64,000 bases of DNA from Naasia sp. (GTDB taxonomy: Bacteria; Actinomycetota; Actinomycetes; Actinomycetales; Microbacteriaceae), in contig NZ_JAODMK010000045.1 in the NCBI RefSeq assembly GCF_025465545.1, forward strand, positions 36,381 to 100,380. Reading direction: 5' to 3'. Made by a program: the position numbers and the translations under genes. Within the stretch, counting starts at the first letter, position 1. Each line of letters opens with the position of its first letter. Below, one piece after another: positions 9,650 to 18,374 of this stretch. The notes beneath the pieces were generated by a model. The model saw only the letters and a list, made by a program, of their open reading frames with translations. It did no database searches and was not told where the DNA came from.

Positions 9650-10296
9650 GCTGCACGGTGTGCGGCGCCGACCTGCGGGACGGCGCCATGTTCTGCGGCG
9701 AGTGCGGCAGCGCGGTGGTCGAGCGGACCGCGGGCGATCGAGCGGTCACGGGGTCGCCCGCCGCGGAGCGACCGGTCGTGCCGCCACCCGGACCCCAGGA
9801 GCCGGATGGCTCGGACCCGGTGCCGCAGGCGCAGGAGCCCGACACGGAGGACTCCCTGCTCGAGGCTCCGCGGGCCGAGCCGGTCCCGGCGGACGGACCG
9901 GCACCCGCCCCGACGGCATCCGCGCCCGACGAGCAGACCAGACTCCCGCAGCTGCGCCTCAAGGCTCCGGCTGCCCGCTTCGTGCTGCAGTTCAGCACCG
10001 GGGAGTCGGTGACGGTGGAGGGGACCGGCCTGATCGGCCGGCGTCCCCAGGCGCAGCCCGGCGAGTACTTCGACGTCCTCGTCTCGGTGGATGATCCGGG
10101 ACGGTCGGTCTCGAAGACCCACCTGGAGTTCGGCCAGGAGGGCGGCACGTTCTGGGTGAACGACCGCTTCTCGGCAAACGGCACGGTGGTGCGCGAACCG
10201 GACCGGGCCGCCCGGCTGTCGGTGCCGGGCATGCGCAGCCGGGTGCAGCGGGGCTCCCGGGTCGAGATCGGCGAGCAGTTCTTCGTGGTGAGCTGA
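9646..10296 (+). CDS. Zinc-ribbon and FHA domain protein
   Basis: A 216-residue protein starting at the GTG that overlaps the previous stop (GTGA); longer upstream reading in this frame is only the shadow of the transglutaminase gene. Cys3, Cys6, Cys17 and Cys20 (CTVC...CGEC) form a zinc ribbon. A Pro/Glu-rich linker leads to a C-terminal FHA domain (about residues 104-216) with the expected GRRP, GRSVSKTHL and SANGT signature segments that bind phosphothreonine. It would read out Ser/Thr kinase signalling; three such kinases are encoded at 18.4-24.1 kb. Being last in the overlapping gene chain, it may link phosphorylation to the MoxR/DUF58/FtsK-like machine. Confidence 0.9.
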   Translation: MSCTVCGADLRDGAMFCGECGSAVVERTAGDRAVTGSPAAERPVVPPPGPQEPDGSDPVPQAQEPDTEDSLLEAPRAEPVPADGPAPAPTASAPDEQTRLPQLRLKAPAARFVLQFSTGESVTVEGTGLIGRRPQAQPGEYFDVLVSVDDPGRSVSKTHLEFGQEGGTFWVNDRFSANGTVVREPDRAARLSVPGMRSRVQRGSRVEIGEQFFVVS

Positions 10297-10372
10297 CTCC
10301 TCCCCAGGGCGATCGCCCGCACCGGCGTGCGCGGGTCCGGAGCGCACCCCGCTGCGGCCGCCCGACCGGGTC

Positions 10373-10378
10373 GATCCT
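10373..10378 (+). promoter_or_regulatory. Possible leaderless -10 box for the FtsK-like gene
   Basis: GATCCT lies exactly six bases before the GTG at 10385, the same geometry seen at four or five other genes here. It departs from TANNNT at the first base, so this is the weakest of the set. The 88-bp gap after the FHA gene otherwise holds no strong ribosome-binding site. Confidence 0.3.
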
Positions 10379-10384
10379 GGGCGG

Positions 10385-13009
10385 GTGCAGCTGTCGCTCC
10401 CGCCGCCGCTCCCAGAGCCGCCGCAGCGGGCCTTCCCCATCGCGGGAGCGCTCGCGCCGGTGCTCGCCGCCGGCGTGCTCTTCACCCTCACTCGGTCGCC
10501 CATCACCCTCGCCTTCGCGGCGCTCGGTCCCCTCCTCGCCGCGGCCTCCCTGCTCGATGGGGGACGACAGGCGCGCAGGGCGACCCGGCGGGCCACGGAG
10601 CGGAGACTGACCGCCCTCGCCCGTCTCGAGGAGGACGTGCGCGTGGAGCATCGCCGGCTGCTCGCCGCGCTCTGGACGGCGACCCCGTCCGCGGCGACGA
10701 TCCTCTCCGCGACCGGGCCGCCGGTCCGCCGGACTCCGGGACCCGTGCTGGTCGCGCTGGGAGCCGGGCCGGTGCCGAGCGGGCTGGAGCTCGTCGCGAC
10801 CGATGAGGAGGATCGCGCGGCGTCGGCGCGGGCGGCGGAACTGACCGACGGTCCGGTGCGCGCGGACGCACGGGACGGCATCGGCGTGGTCGGCCCGCAG
10901 CCTCTGTCCTCGGCGGTGGGCCGCGCCCTGCGGGTCCAGGCGCTCTGGCACTCGGGCGAGGATCTCCCCGTCCTCGTCGGGCACACGGCGGACTCCCTCG
11001 CCGAGTACTGCCCTGTGCTCCTCGAGGTGCTCGGGCCGCGCCGCGCCGTCCTGCTCCGGCATCCCGACCCGCGCGCTCTGGTCGAGCTGCGGCCCGAGCT
11101 CGTCTCCCGCGTGCAGGAGCGCCGGTTCCGCGCGCGGATGCTGCGGAGCGCCTCCGCCGGCGCCCTGCCGTCCGACGTGCCGTGGGCGGGGCTGCCGCCG
11201 CTCGAGCACACCGGAGGACTGACGGCGCGCTTCCTCGTGGACGAGGCCGGTCCCGTGGACCTCGATCTGGTGGGCGATGGGCCGCACGCCGTGGTGGGCG
11301 GCACCACCGGCAGCGGCAAGAGCGAGTTCCTCGTTGCCTGGGTGGTCGCGCTCGCCGCCGCTCATCCGCCGGAGCGGCTCTCGATGCTGCTGCTCGACTT
11401 CAAGGGCGGGTCAGCCTTCGACCGGCTCGCGGCCCTCGATCATGTCCAGGCGGTGGTGACCGACCTCGACGGGGACACGGTGGATCGTCTCGCGGACGGG
11501 CTGCGGGCCGAGGTGCGGCGGCGGGAGACCGAGCTTCGTGCGGCGCGTGCCCGCGATGTCGATGCCGCGCCCGGTCTCGCGCGGCTGGTGATCGTGATCG
11601 ACGAGCTGGCCGCCCTGCTCGCGCTGAGGCCCGCGCTCGCGGGGCTGCTCACCGACATCGCCGCGCGGGGCCGCGCCCTCGGGATGCACCTCGTGCTGTG
11701 CACGCAGCGGCCCGCCGGGCTGGTGTCGGACGCGCTGCTGGCGAACTGCCCTCTGCGGATCTCTCTGCGCGTGCTGCAGGCCTCCGACAGCTCGGCGCTG
11801 GTCGGCGGTGACGACGCCAGCCGGCTGCCCCCCGATGTGCCAGGACGATGCGTGGTATCGCGTGCGGGGGAGCCGGCCGTGCTCTGCCAGAGCGCCCACG
11901 CCGCGCCCGGCGACACGGACCGGGCCCTGCGCCGGCCACCCGGACGCAGCCCGGCTCCGCCGGTCTGGCTGCCGCCGCTGCCCGCCTCGCTGCCTCTGGC
12001 GGGGCTTCCCGTGCCGCCCGCCGGGCAGGTCGTCCTCGGTCTCCTCGACGACCCGGGGGGCCAGCGGCAGCCTCTCGCGCTGTGGGATCCGTTCCGGGAC
12101 GCGTCCCTCCTCGTGGTGGGCGCCGCCGGCTCCGGCCGCAGCACGGTGCTCGCCACCCTCGCGGCCCAGGTCGGGAGCGCCGTCGTGGAAGGTGCCGGCC
12201 CGGATGCCGGTGAGACGCTGTGGGATCGCGTGGCGGGGCTCGGCGCGGCAGGGATGCTGCTCGTCGACGACCTCGATCTCGCGCTGTCCGCCCTCGGCCC
12301 TGAGCACTCCGCCGAGCTGACCGCCCGCCTCAGCCTCGCCCTGCGGCGCCCGGGGACCCGGCTTGCCGCCACCTCGCGATCGCCCGCGCCGCCGCTGCGG
12401 TCCCTGCGCCCCGCGTTCGCCCGGACCCTGCTCCTCCGGCTGGATCGGGACGAGCACGCCCTGCTCGCGTCGCGGGGGGAGCGCCACGACCCGGAGCTGC
12501 GGCCGGGCGGCGGCTGGTGGGACGGGCTGCGGCTGCAGGCGGCCCAGAGCCCGATGGCTTCCCCGGCAGGCGGGGAGTGCGCGCCGGTGCTCCTCGACGC
12601 GTCCCTCGCCGCCGCCCTCGACCCGGTAGCGGACCCGCTCGTCCTCGTCACGGCGTCGCCGTCCCTCCGGATCGGTCAGCTCGCGGGACACGTCGGCGAC
12701 CGGCGGGTGCTGGACCTGCGGTCGGCGGCCCCGCCCGCCGCCGGGCTGGACGGGAGCCTGGTAGTGCTCGATCCCGCCGCGTGGCAGGCATCGCCGGCGC
12801 TGTGGGCGCTGCTCGAGCGCCGCACCCTCCTTCTCGACGGTGTCTCCGTTGCCGAGTTCCGGGCGATCACCCGGCGCCGTGAGCTGCCGCCCCCTCTCGC
12901 GCCTCGCGAGGGACGCGGCTGGCTGGTGGCACCCGAGCAGCCGGCTCGCCGGGTCGAGGTCCGCTGGACCGGCGATCAGGCGGCGAGTGCCGCCTCGAGC
13001 TCGGTGTGA
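10385..13009 (+). CDS. FtsK/SpoIIIE (EccC-like) double ATPase membrane protein
   Basis: An 874-residue protein with two N-terminal membrane helices (about residues 18-60) and two P-loop domains. The first FtsK domain has Walker A GGTTGSGKS near residue 305 and Walker B VIVIDELAALL. The second has GAAGSGRS near residue 579 and Walker B MLLVDDLD. This two-helix, multi-ATPase layout resembles EccC/EssC translocase subunits of type VII secretion more than DNA-pumping FtsK, and there is no FtsK gamma domain. No WXG100 substrate is encoded nearby in the window, so true secretion activity is unproven. The 3' end overlaps the convergent ald gene by 34 bp. Confidence 0.88.
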   Translation: MQLSLPPPLPEPPQRAFPIAGALAPVLAAGVLFTLTRSPITLAFAALGPLLAAASLLDGGRQARRATRRATERRLTALARLEEDVRVEHRRLLAALWTATPSAATILSATGPPVRRTPGPVLVALGAGPVPSGLELVATDEEDRAASARAAELTDGPVRADARDGIGVVGPQPLSSAVGRALRVQALWHSGEDLPVLVGHTADSLAEYCPVLLEVLGPRRAVLLRHPDPRALVELRPELVSRVQERRFRARMLRSASAGALPSDVPWAGLPPLEHTGGLTARFLVDEAGPVDLDLVGDGPHAVVGGTTGSGKSEFLVAWVVALAAAHPPERLSMLLLDFKGGSAFDRLAALDHVQAVVTDLDGDTVDRLADGLRAEVRRRETELRAARARDVDAAPGLARLVIVIDELAALLALRPALAGLLTDIAARGRALGMHLVLCTQRPAGLVSDALLANCPLRISLRVLQASDSSALVGGDDASRLPPDVPGRCVVSRAGEPAVLCQSAHAAPGDTDRALRRPPGRSPAPPVWLPPLPASLPLAGLPVPPAGQVVLGLLDDPGGQRQPLALWDPFRDASLLVVGAAGSGRSTVLATLAAQVGSAVVEGAGPDAGETLWDRVAGLGAAGMLLVDDLDLALSALGPEHSAELTARLSLALRRPGTRLAATSRSPAPPLRSLRPAFARTLLLRLDRDEHALLASRGERHDPELRPGGGWWDGLRLQAAQSPMASPAGGECAPVLLDASLAAALDPVADPLVLVTASPSLRIGQLAGHVGDRRVLDLRSAAPPAAGLDGSLVVLDPAAWQASPALWALLERRTLLLDGVSVAEFRAITRRRELPPPLAPREGRGWLVAPEQPARRVEVRWTGDQAASAASSSV

Positions 13010-14094
13010 GGCAGGTCGTGCGCGGTCGCGACCGCGCTGTTGGTGAGCGATCCGCCGTGCACATTCAGCCCCAGCGCGAGAGCCGGGTCCGCCCTCAGCG
13101 CGTTGCGCCAGCCCGCGTTGGCGACGGCCCGCACGTACGGCAGCGTCGCGTTCGTGAGCGCGTAGGTCGACGTGTTGGGGACTGCACCCGGCATGTTGGC
13201 CACGCAGTAGAACAGCGAGCCGTGCACGCGGAAGGTGGGGTCGGCGTGCGTGGTCGGGTGGGAGTCCTCGAAGCAGCCGCCCTGGTCGATCGAGATGTCG
13301 ACGAGCACGCTGCCCGGCCGCATGCGCGCCACCAGGTCGTTGGGGACCAGCTTGGGGGCGCGCGCACCGGCGACGAGCACCGAGCCGATCACCAGGTCGG
13401 CGTCGAGCAGGGAGCGCTCGATCTCGTACGCGTTCGATGCGACAGTCGTGACGCGGCCGGCATACAGGGCGTCGATGTCGCGCAGGCGGGTGAGGTTGGT
13501 GTCCAGGACGGTCACGTCGGCGCCGAGGCCGACGGACATCGACACCGAGTTGGTTCCCGCCACCCCGCCCCCGAGCACCACGATGCGGGCAGGCCGGGTG
13601 CCGGGCACGCCAGGGACAAGAAGCCCGGGCCCCCCGTTGGGTCGCAGCATCGTGGACTGGCCCACCAGCGGCGCGAGCCGGCCGGCGACCTCGCTCATCG
13701 GCGCGAGCAGAGGAAGCGCCCGATTGGGCAGCTGTACGGTCTCGTAGGCGATCGCCGTCATCCCCGAGGAGAGGAGGGCGGAGGTGAGCTCGGGCTCGGC
13801 GGCGAGGTGCAGGTAGGTGAACAGCACGAGGTCGCTCCGGAAGTACCCGTACTCGGACGCGATCGGCTCCTTCACCTTGAGCAGCAGGTCCACGGAGCCC
13901 CACACCTCGGCGGCCTCGGCCACGATGCGCGCGCCCGCGGCCGTGTACTCCGCGTCGGGGATGGAGGAGCCTTCGCCGGCCCCCGCCTGCACGAGCACCG
14001 TGTGGCCCGCCGCCGTCAGGTCGTGGACGCCCGAGGGGGTGATCGCCACCCGGAACTCGTTGTTCTTGATCTCGCGGGGGACTCCGATTCGCAT
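12976..14094 (-). CDS. ald: Alanine dehydrogenase
   Basis: A 372-residue cytosolic NAD-dependent enzyme converting L-alanine to pyruvate and ammonium. The N terminus has the family's PREIKNNEFRV segment. The substrate and catalytic residues fall in LLKVKEP (Lys) and FTYLHLA (His), and the NAD-binding loop is VLGGGVAGT. Length is typical. Its 3' end runs 34 bp into the FtsK-like gene on the other strand. It is the last of three minus-strand amino-acid catabolic genes (gabT, asparaginase, ald); a 107-bp gap with paired inverted repeats suggests its own regulated promoter. No aldR-type Lrp regulator lies next to it. Confidence 0.97.
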   Translation of the reverse strand: MRIGVPREIKNNEFRVAITPSGVHDLTAAGHTVLVQAGAGEGSSIPDAEYTAAGARIVAEAAEVWGSVDLLLKVKEPIASEYGYFRSDLVLFTYLHLAAEPELTSALLSSGMTAIAYETVQLPNRALPLLAPMSEVAGRLAPLVGQSTMLRPNGGPGLLVPGVPGTRPARIVVLGGGVAGTNSVSMSVGLGADVTVLDTNLTRLRDIDALYAGRVTTVASNAYEIERSLLDADLVIGSVLVAGARAPKLVPNDLVARMRPGSVLVDISIDQGGCFEDSHPTTHADPTFRVHGSLFYCVANMPGAVPNTSTYALTNATLPYVRAVANAGWRNALRADPALALGLNVHGGSLTNSAVATAHDLPHTELEAALAA

Positions 14095-14118
14095 GGGACC
14101 AGCCTACTGAGCTAAGCG

Positions 14119-14160
14119 GCGGAATCCGCTAGGCGTCGCCGAAGATCCGACGGATTCCGC
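14119..14160 (-). promoter_or_regulatory. Paired inverted repeats upstream of ald
   Basis: GCGGAATCCG (14119-14128) and its exact inverse CGGATTCCGC (14151-14160) lie 25-66 bp upstream of the ald start, with centres 32 bp apart, about three helical turns. This spacing suits a multimeric regulator; Lrp/AsnC proteins regulate ald in other actinobacteria, but the regulator here is an inference. Confidence 0.4.
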
Positions 14161-14201
14161 AAAGTTTGCGTGCCCATGCGGTCGAAATCCACTGCGAGAG
14201 G

Positions 14202-15194
14202 TCAGACACAGGTGACGCGGATCTGGCCGACCGGGCGGCCGCCGCCCTGGACGACGAGGTCCAGCCGGGCGCGGACCCGTGCCAGGGCGGGGCCGTCGAT
14301 CGCGCCGACGGAGGCGAGCAGGTCGGCGGCGACCGCCGCGACGGCGCGGAGGCTGCCGTCCAGCGTCTTCACCGCCACGGCATGCCCCTCCGGGGTCGCC
14401 ACCGCGAACACCCCCTCGGCGCCCACCTTGGCCAGCCCCCCGAGTTCCTCGATGAGCACCGCGTCCTGGCCGCCCTCTCCTGAGATCAGGGCCGGATGCT
14501 CGAGCACCGCCTGGGTGAGGGCCGCCGCGTCCCGGTAGAGCGGCCAGGGCGAGTCCGCGCGGGTGGTCCGGATGCGGGAGAAGCCGGCGGCGAGGCCGGT
14601 CAGCGATATCGCGTGCACCGGAGCGCCGCACCCGTCGACGCCGGTGATCGACACGTGCTCGCCGGTCATCCGCTGGATCACCTCACGCACCCGTTCCTGC
14701 AGGGGATGCGCGGGATCCAGATAGCTGCGGGTGTCCCAGCCGCTGCGCACGCAGGCCAGCAGCATGGCGGCGTGCTTGCCTGAGCAGTTGTGGAAGATGG
14801 GCAGCGGGCCGTGCCCGGTTCGGATCAGTTCGTCCCGCGAGTGCCGGTCGCTCGGCCAGTCAGCGGGGCAGCCGAGCGCGGAGATCGGCAGACCGGCCTT
14901 CTTGAGGATGCCCCGCACGATCTTCGCCTGCTCGATGGTGCCGTGGTGGCTCGCCGTCGACAGCACCAGCTCCTCGGCGCTCAGGTCGCCTCCGCTCGCC
15001 ATCGAGGCGAGGGCCTGGAAAGGCTTGAGGGAGGAGCGGGGGAAGAGCGGCGCTCGCACATCCCCCAGCTCCCGGCGGACCGCACCGTCCGGCGCGAGCA
15101 CGACCGCCGAGCCGACATGCCGGGACTCCACGAAGCCGCTGCGCTCGACCACGGCGAGCTCGACGGCGTCGGCGGCCGCGAACGTGCCGCGCAT
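14202..15194 (-). CDS. Asparaginase (asparaginase II / COG4448 family)
   Basis: A 330-residue cytosolic amidohydrolase predicted to release ammonium from L-asparagine. It belongs to the asparaginase II family, shown by the N-terminal ELAVVERSGFVESRHVGSAV, the SSLKPFQAL segment and NCSGKHAAM, and not to the classical AnsA/AnsB family. No signal peptide. It lies 41 bp after gabT on the same strand and 107 bp before ald, so these three nitrogen-releasing genes probably form a unit or sub-operon. The exact substrate is not proven by sequence alone. Confidence 0.9.
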   Translation of the reverse strand: MRGTFAAADAVELAVVERSGFVESRHVGSAVVLAPDGAVRRELGDVRAPLFPRSSLKPFQALASMASGGDLSAEELVLSTASHHGTIEQAKIVRGILKKAGLPISALGCPADWPSDRHSRDELIRTGHGPLPIFHNCSGKHAAMLLACVRSGWDTRSYLDPAHPLQERVREVIQRMTGEHVSITGVDGCGAPVHAISLTGLAAGFSRIRTTRADSPWPLYRDAAALTQAVLEHPALISGEGGQDAVLIEELGGLAKVGAEGVFAVATPEGHAVAVKTLDGSLRAVAAVAADLLASVGAIDGPALARVRARLDLVVQGGGRPVGQIRVTCV

Positions 15195-15235
15195 CAGGGC
15201 CGGACTGCCGCGGGCCGTCCGGATCGACTCCCCAC

Positions 15236-16606
15236 TCAGAGCGCGGCGAAGCCGTCCTCGAGCACGCCGAGGGCGTCCACGAGGAGCTCGTCCGTGATGG
15301 CGAGGCTCGGCAGGAACCGGACGACGTTGCCCCAGGTGCCGGCCGTCAGCACGAGCACGCCGTTCTGCGCGGCGTGCGCGGCGAGAGCGGTGACCGCCTC
15401 CGCGTTCGGCTGCTTGGTGGTCTGCGCGGTGCCCGGCTTCACCAGCTCGATCGCCATCATGGCCCCGCGGCCCCGGATGTCACCGATGATGTCGTACTTC
15501 TGCTGCAGGGCGCCGAGGCCCGACGTGAGGGTCTTCTCGATGCGGACGGCCTCGTTCAGCAGGGAGTCCTGCTCGATCAGGTCGAACACCGCAACGGAAG
15601 CGGCTGCGGCGACGGGGTTGCCGCCGAAGGTGCCGCCCAGTCCGCCGGGCTGCGCGGCGTCCATGATCTCGGCGCGGCCCGTGACGGCGGCGAGGGGGAG
15701 CCCTGCCGCGATGCCCTTGGCCGACAGGAGGAGGTCGGGCACGAGGCCGAAGTGCTCGCTCGCGAAGTAGCGGCCGGTGCGGCCCATGCCGCTCTGGATC
15801 TCGTCGGCGATGAGCACGACGCCGTTGGCGGTGGCCCACTGCTGGAGCGCGGGCAGGTAGCCCTCGGCGGGGGTCTGGAAGCCGCCCTCGCCCTGAATGG
15901 GCTCGACCACCAGGGCGGCGAGGTCGGTGGCGCCGACTCGCTTCTCCAGGTAGGCGATGGTGCGCGCCGCGGCCTGCTCGCCGGTGAGGCCGTCCCGGTA
16001 GGGGTAGGAGCTGGGCGCGTGGAAGATGTCGCCCGCGAAGGGCCCGAAGCCGGTCGCGTAGGGCGCCGCCTTGTAGTTCATGGCCATCGTGAGGTTGGTG
16101 CGCCCGTGGTAGGCATGCTCGAGCACGGCGACCGCGCGCCGGCCCGTGAACTTGCGGGCGATCTTCACGCCGTTCTCCACCGCCTCCGCGCCGGAGTTGA
16201 CGAGCACGCTGCGCTTCTCGAAGTCGCCGGGGGTGTGCTCCGCCAGCAGCTCTGCCACCCGGATGTAGGACTCGTAGGGGGTGATGGTGAAGAGGGTGTG
16301 CAGGAAGGAGTCGAGCTGCGCCTTGGCGGCGTCGACCACGCTCTGCCGGGTGTGACCGACCGTGGTCACTCCGATCCCGGCGCCGAGGTCGATGAACTGG
16401 TTGCCGTCGACGTCGCGCAGCACCGCGCCGCTCGCCCGCTCGATGTAGACGGGAAGCGTGGAGTGCACGCCCGGCGGGACGACCTTCATGCGGCGCTCGT
16501 GGAGCGCCTGCGACTTCGGACCGGGGATCGCGGTGACGATCTCCCGCTGCTGCGGGAGGGGGGTCTGAGCGGATGCGGACAGGTTCTCGAGCAGCGTGTC
16601 AGTCAT
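15236..16606 (-). CDS. gabT: 4-aminobutyrate aminotransferase
   Basis: A 456-residue class III PLP-dependent aminotransferase that converts 4-aminobutyrate and 2-oxoglutarate to succinate semialdehyde and glutamate. The PLP lysine lies in LLSAKGIAAGLPLAA; VEPIQGEGGF and IADEIQSGMGRTG are characteristic. The ATG at 16606 is chosen because homologous sequence begins there (MTDTLLENLSAS); the open frame continues upstream but only as antisense shadow of the OsmC gene. No partner gabD is adjacent. Divergent from the OsmC gene, with a 75-bp shared promoter region. Confidence 0.95.
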   Translation of the reverse strand: MTDTLLENLSASAQTPLPQQREIVTAIPGPKSQALHERRMKVVPPGVHSTLPVYIERASGAVLRDVDGNQFIDLGAGIGVTTVGHTRQSVVDAAKAQLDSFLHTLFTITPYESYIRVAELLAEHTPGDFEKRSVLVNSGAEAVENGVKIARKFTGRRAVAVLEHAYHGRTNLTMAMNYKAAPYATGFGPFAGDIFHAPSSYPYRDGLTGEQAAARTIAYLEKRVGATDLAALVVEPIQGEGGFQTPAEGYLPALQQWATANGVVLIADEIQSGMGRTGRYFASEHFGLVPDLLLSAKGIAAGLPLAAVTGRAEIMDAAQPGGLGGTFGGNPVAAAASVAVFDLIEQDSLLNEAVRIEKTLTSGLGALQQKYDIIGDIRGRGAMMAIELVKPGTAQTTKQPNAEAVTALAAHAAQNGVLVLTAGTWGNVVRFLPSLAITDELLVDALGVLEDGFAAL

Positions 16607-16669
16607 GGTGCAACCGAGTTTACGCCCGCCCTCGGACGGAACTCCCGGTGCTGCCCGGGAGTTCGCGGC

Positions 16670-16675
16670 TAGCAT
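16670..16675 (+). promoter_or_regulatory. Leaderless -10 box for the OsmC-family gene
   Basis: TAGCAT ends exactly six bases before the GTG at 16682 and no ribosome-binding site is present, so transcription should start at or next to the start codon. Confidence 0.55.
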
Positions 16676-16681
16676 CGCGGA

Positions 16682-17149
16682 GTGATCATCGACCACTCCT
16701 ACCGGGTCAGCGTCGAGTGGACCGGCAGTCGCGGATCGGGCACCTCGGACTATCGCGCATACGGTCGGGACCACATCGTGCGCGTCGAGGGCAAGCCCGA
16801 CCTGGCCGGCTCCGCCGATCGACCCTTCCACGGCGATGCCGACCGCTGGAACCCCGAGGAGCTGCTCGTGGCGGCGCTCAGCCAGTGCCACATGCTGTCC
16901 TATCTGCACGTCGCGGTGCAGAACGGCGTCACGGTGCTGGCCTACCGGGATGTGGCGACCGGGACCATGACGCAGACCGCCGACGGCGGCGGCCACTTCA
17001 CCTCGGTCACCCTCTCCCCGGTCGTCGAGATCGCCGACCCCGCCCAGGTGGCGCTCGCCGAGTCGCTGCACGCTCAGGCCAATGCGAAGTGCTTCATCGC
17101 GTCCTCGGTGAACTTCCCGGTGCACCACTCGCCGACCATCCTGGCCTGA
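16682..17149 (+). CDS. OsmC/Ohr-family peroxide-handling protein
   Basis: A 155-residue cytosolic protein of the OsmC superfamily, which reduces organic or inorganic hydroperoxides with a pair of cysteines. Both are present: one in ALSQCHML near residue 78 and one in [14 protein letters not shown] near residue 140. The N-terminal half starts with the beta-strand VSVEWTG typical of the YhfA-like branch. Length is normal. It is a single gene between divergent gabT and dxr and appears leaderless. Confidence 0.9.
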   Translation: MIIDHSYRVSVEWTGSRGSGTSDYRAYGRDHIVRVEGKPDLAGSADRPFHGDADRWNPEELLVAALSQCHMLSYLHVAVQNGVTVLAYRDVATGTMTQTADGGGHFTSVTLSPVVEIADPAQVALAESLHAQANAKCFIASSVNFPVHHSPTILA

Positions 17150-17288
17150 CCGGCCCTCGCCCGCCGGTGCCCGCCCTGTCGCCGCGACGGACGCAACGGT
17201 CCGGCCACACCGCGACGGCACGCGGTGGCAGTTTGGCCGGACGGTCGCGTCTGTGAGGTGCCGAGGCGGCGGGTGGAAGGATGGTGCC

Positions 17289-18374
17289 GTGCGCCGCCTC
17301 GTCCTGCTCGGATCCACCGGATCGATCGGCACTCAGGCGCTCGACGTCGTGCGCGCCAACCCGGACCGCTTCGAGGTGGTCGGCCTCGCGGCCGGCTCGG
17401 ACCGGGAGGGGCTCCGGGCGCAGGCCGAGGAGTTCGGCGTGAGCGCCACAGCGCTCGGCGCGGAGGAGGCCGCCCAGCTGGTGCGGGACGTCGACTGCGA
17501 CGTCGTCGTCAACGGCATCACCGGATCGGTGGGGCTGGGTCCCACGCTCGCGGCCCTGCGCGCAGGCAGGACGCTCGCCCTCGCGAACAAGGAGTCCCTG
17601 ATCGTCGGTGGGTCCCTGGTCACCGCCCTCGCCGCGCCGGGGCAGATCGTGCCCGTCGACTCCGAGCACTCCGCCATCGCCCAGGCACTCCGCGGGGGAG
17701 CGGCGGGCGAGGTCCGCCGGCTCGTCCTCACCGCCTCCGGCGGGCCCTTCCGGGGTCGCAGCCGGGAGCAGCTGCGTGAGGTCACTCCGGCCGAGGCGCT
17801 CGCCCATCCCACCTGGGACATGGGGCTCGTCGTCACCACGAACTCCGCGACCCTCGTCAACAAGGGACTCGAGGTGATCGAGGCGCACCTGCTCTTCGGC
17901 GTGCCATACGAGAGCATCGAGGTGACCGTGCACCCGCAGTCGATCGTGCACTCCATGGTCGAGTTCGTGGACGGCTCCACCCTGGCACAGGCGTCCCCGC
18001 CCGACATGCGCCTGCCCATCTCGCTCGCGCTGGACTGGCCGGCCCGGGTGCCCGGGGTCGGCGTCCCGCTCGACTGGAGCACGGCGTCCGCCTGGACCTT
18101 CGAGCCGCTCGACGCCGCGGCGTTCCCCGCGGTCGAGCTCGCGAAGAGCGTCGGTCGGGTGGGCGGCAGCCTCCCGGCCGTGTTCAACGCGGCCAACGAG
18201 CAGGCGGTCGCGGCCTTCCATGCGGGTCGGCTGCCGTTCCTCGGCATCCTCGACCTTCTCGCGGCGGTGATCGACAGCGCCCCCGACGACGACGGCGAGC
18301 TCACCGTGGAGTCGCTGCAGGAGACGGAGGCCTGGGCGCGAGCCGAGGCGGACCGGAGGATCGCGGCCGCCTAG
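17289..18374 (+). CDS. dxr: 1-deoxy-D-xylulose-5-phosphate reductoisomerase
   Basis: A 361-residue NADPH-dependent enzyme that makes 2-C-methyl-D-erythritol 4-phosphate in the MEP isoprenoid pathway. It shows the nucleotide motif [13 protein letters not shown], the metal/substrate motif [12 protein letters not shown], and the flexible active-site loop HPTWDMG followed by [11 protein letters not shown]. The GTG at 17289 is preferred over 17253: homology begins there and a GGAAGGA ribosome-binding site precedes it. Its stop shares the palindrome CTAG (18371-18374) with the convergent kinase gene. In most actinobacteria rip and ispG follow at once; here a 5.7-kb kinase block intervenes. Confidence 0.97.
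   Translation: MRRLVLLGSTGSIGTQALDVVRANPDRFEVVGLAAGSDREGLRAQAEEFGVSATALGAEEAAQLVRDVDCDVVVNGITGSVGLGPTLAALRAGRTLALANKESLIVGGSLVTALAAPGQIVPVDSEHSAIAQALRGGAAGEVRRLVLTASGGPFRGRSREQLREVTPAEALAHPTWDMGLVVTTNSATLVNKGLEVIEAHLLFGVPYESIEVTVHPQSIVHSMVEFVDGSTLAQASPPDMRLPISLALDWPARVPGVGVPLDWSTASAWTFEPLDAAAFPAVELAKSVGRVGGSLPAVFNAANEQAVAAFHAGRLPFLGILDLLAAVIDSAPDDDGELTVESLQETEAWARAEADRRIAAA

Noticed and set aside
10385..13009. Calling the cluster a type VII (ESX) secretion system
   Set aside because: Only the EccC-like ATPase is suggestive; EccB, EccD, EccE, MycP and WXG100 genes are not in the window.
11411..13903. An 830-codon minus-strand open frame across FtsK-like and ald genes
   Set aside because: It is out of frame with ald on the same strand and antisense to the FtsK-like gene; composition is low-complexity and no motif is seen.
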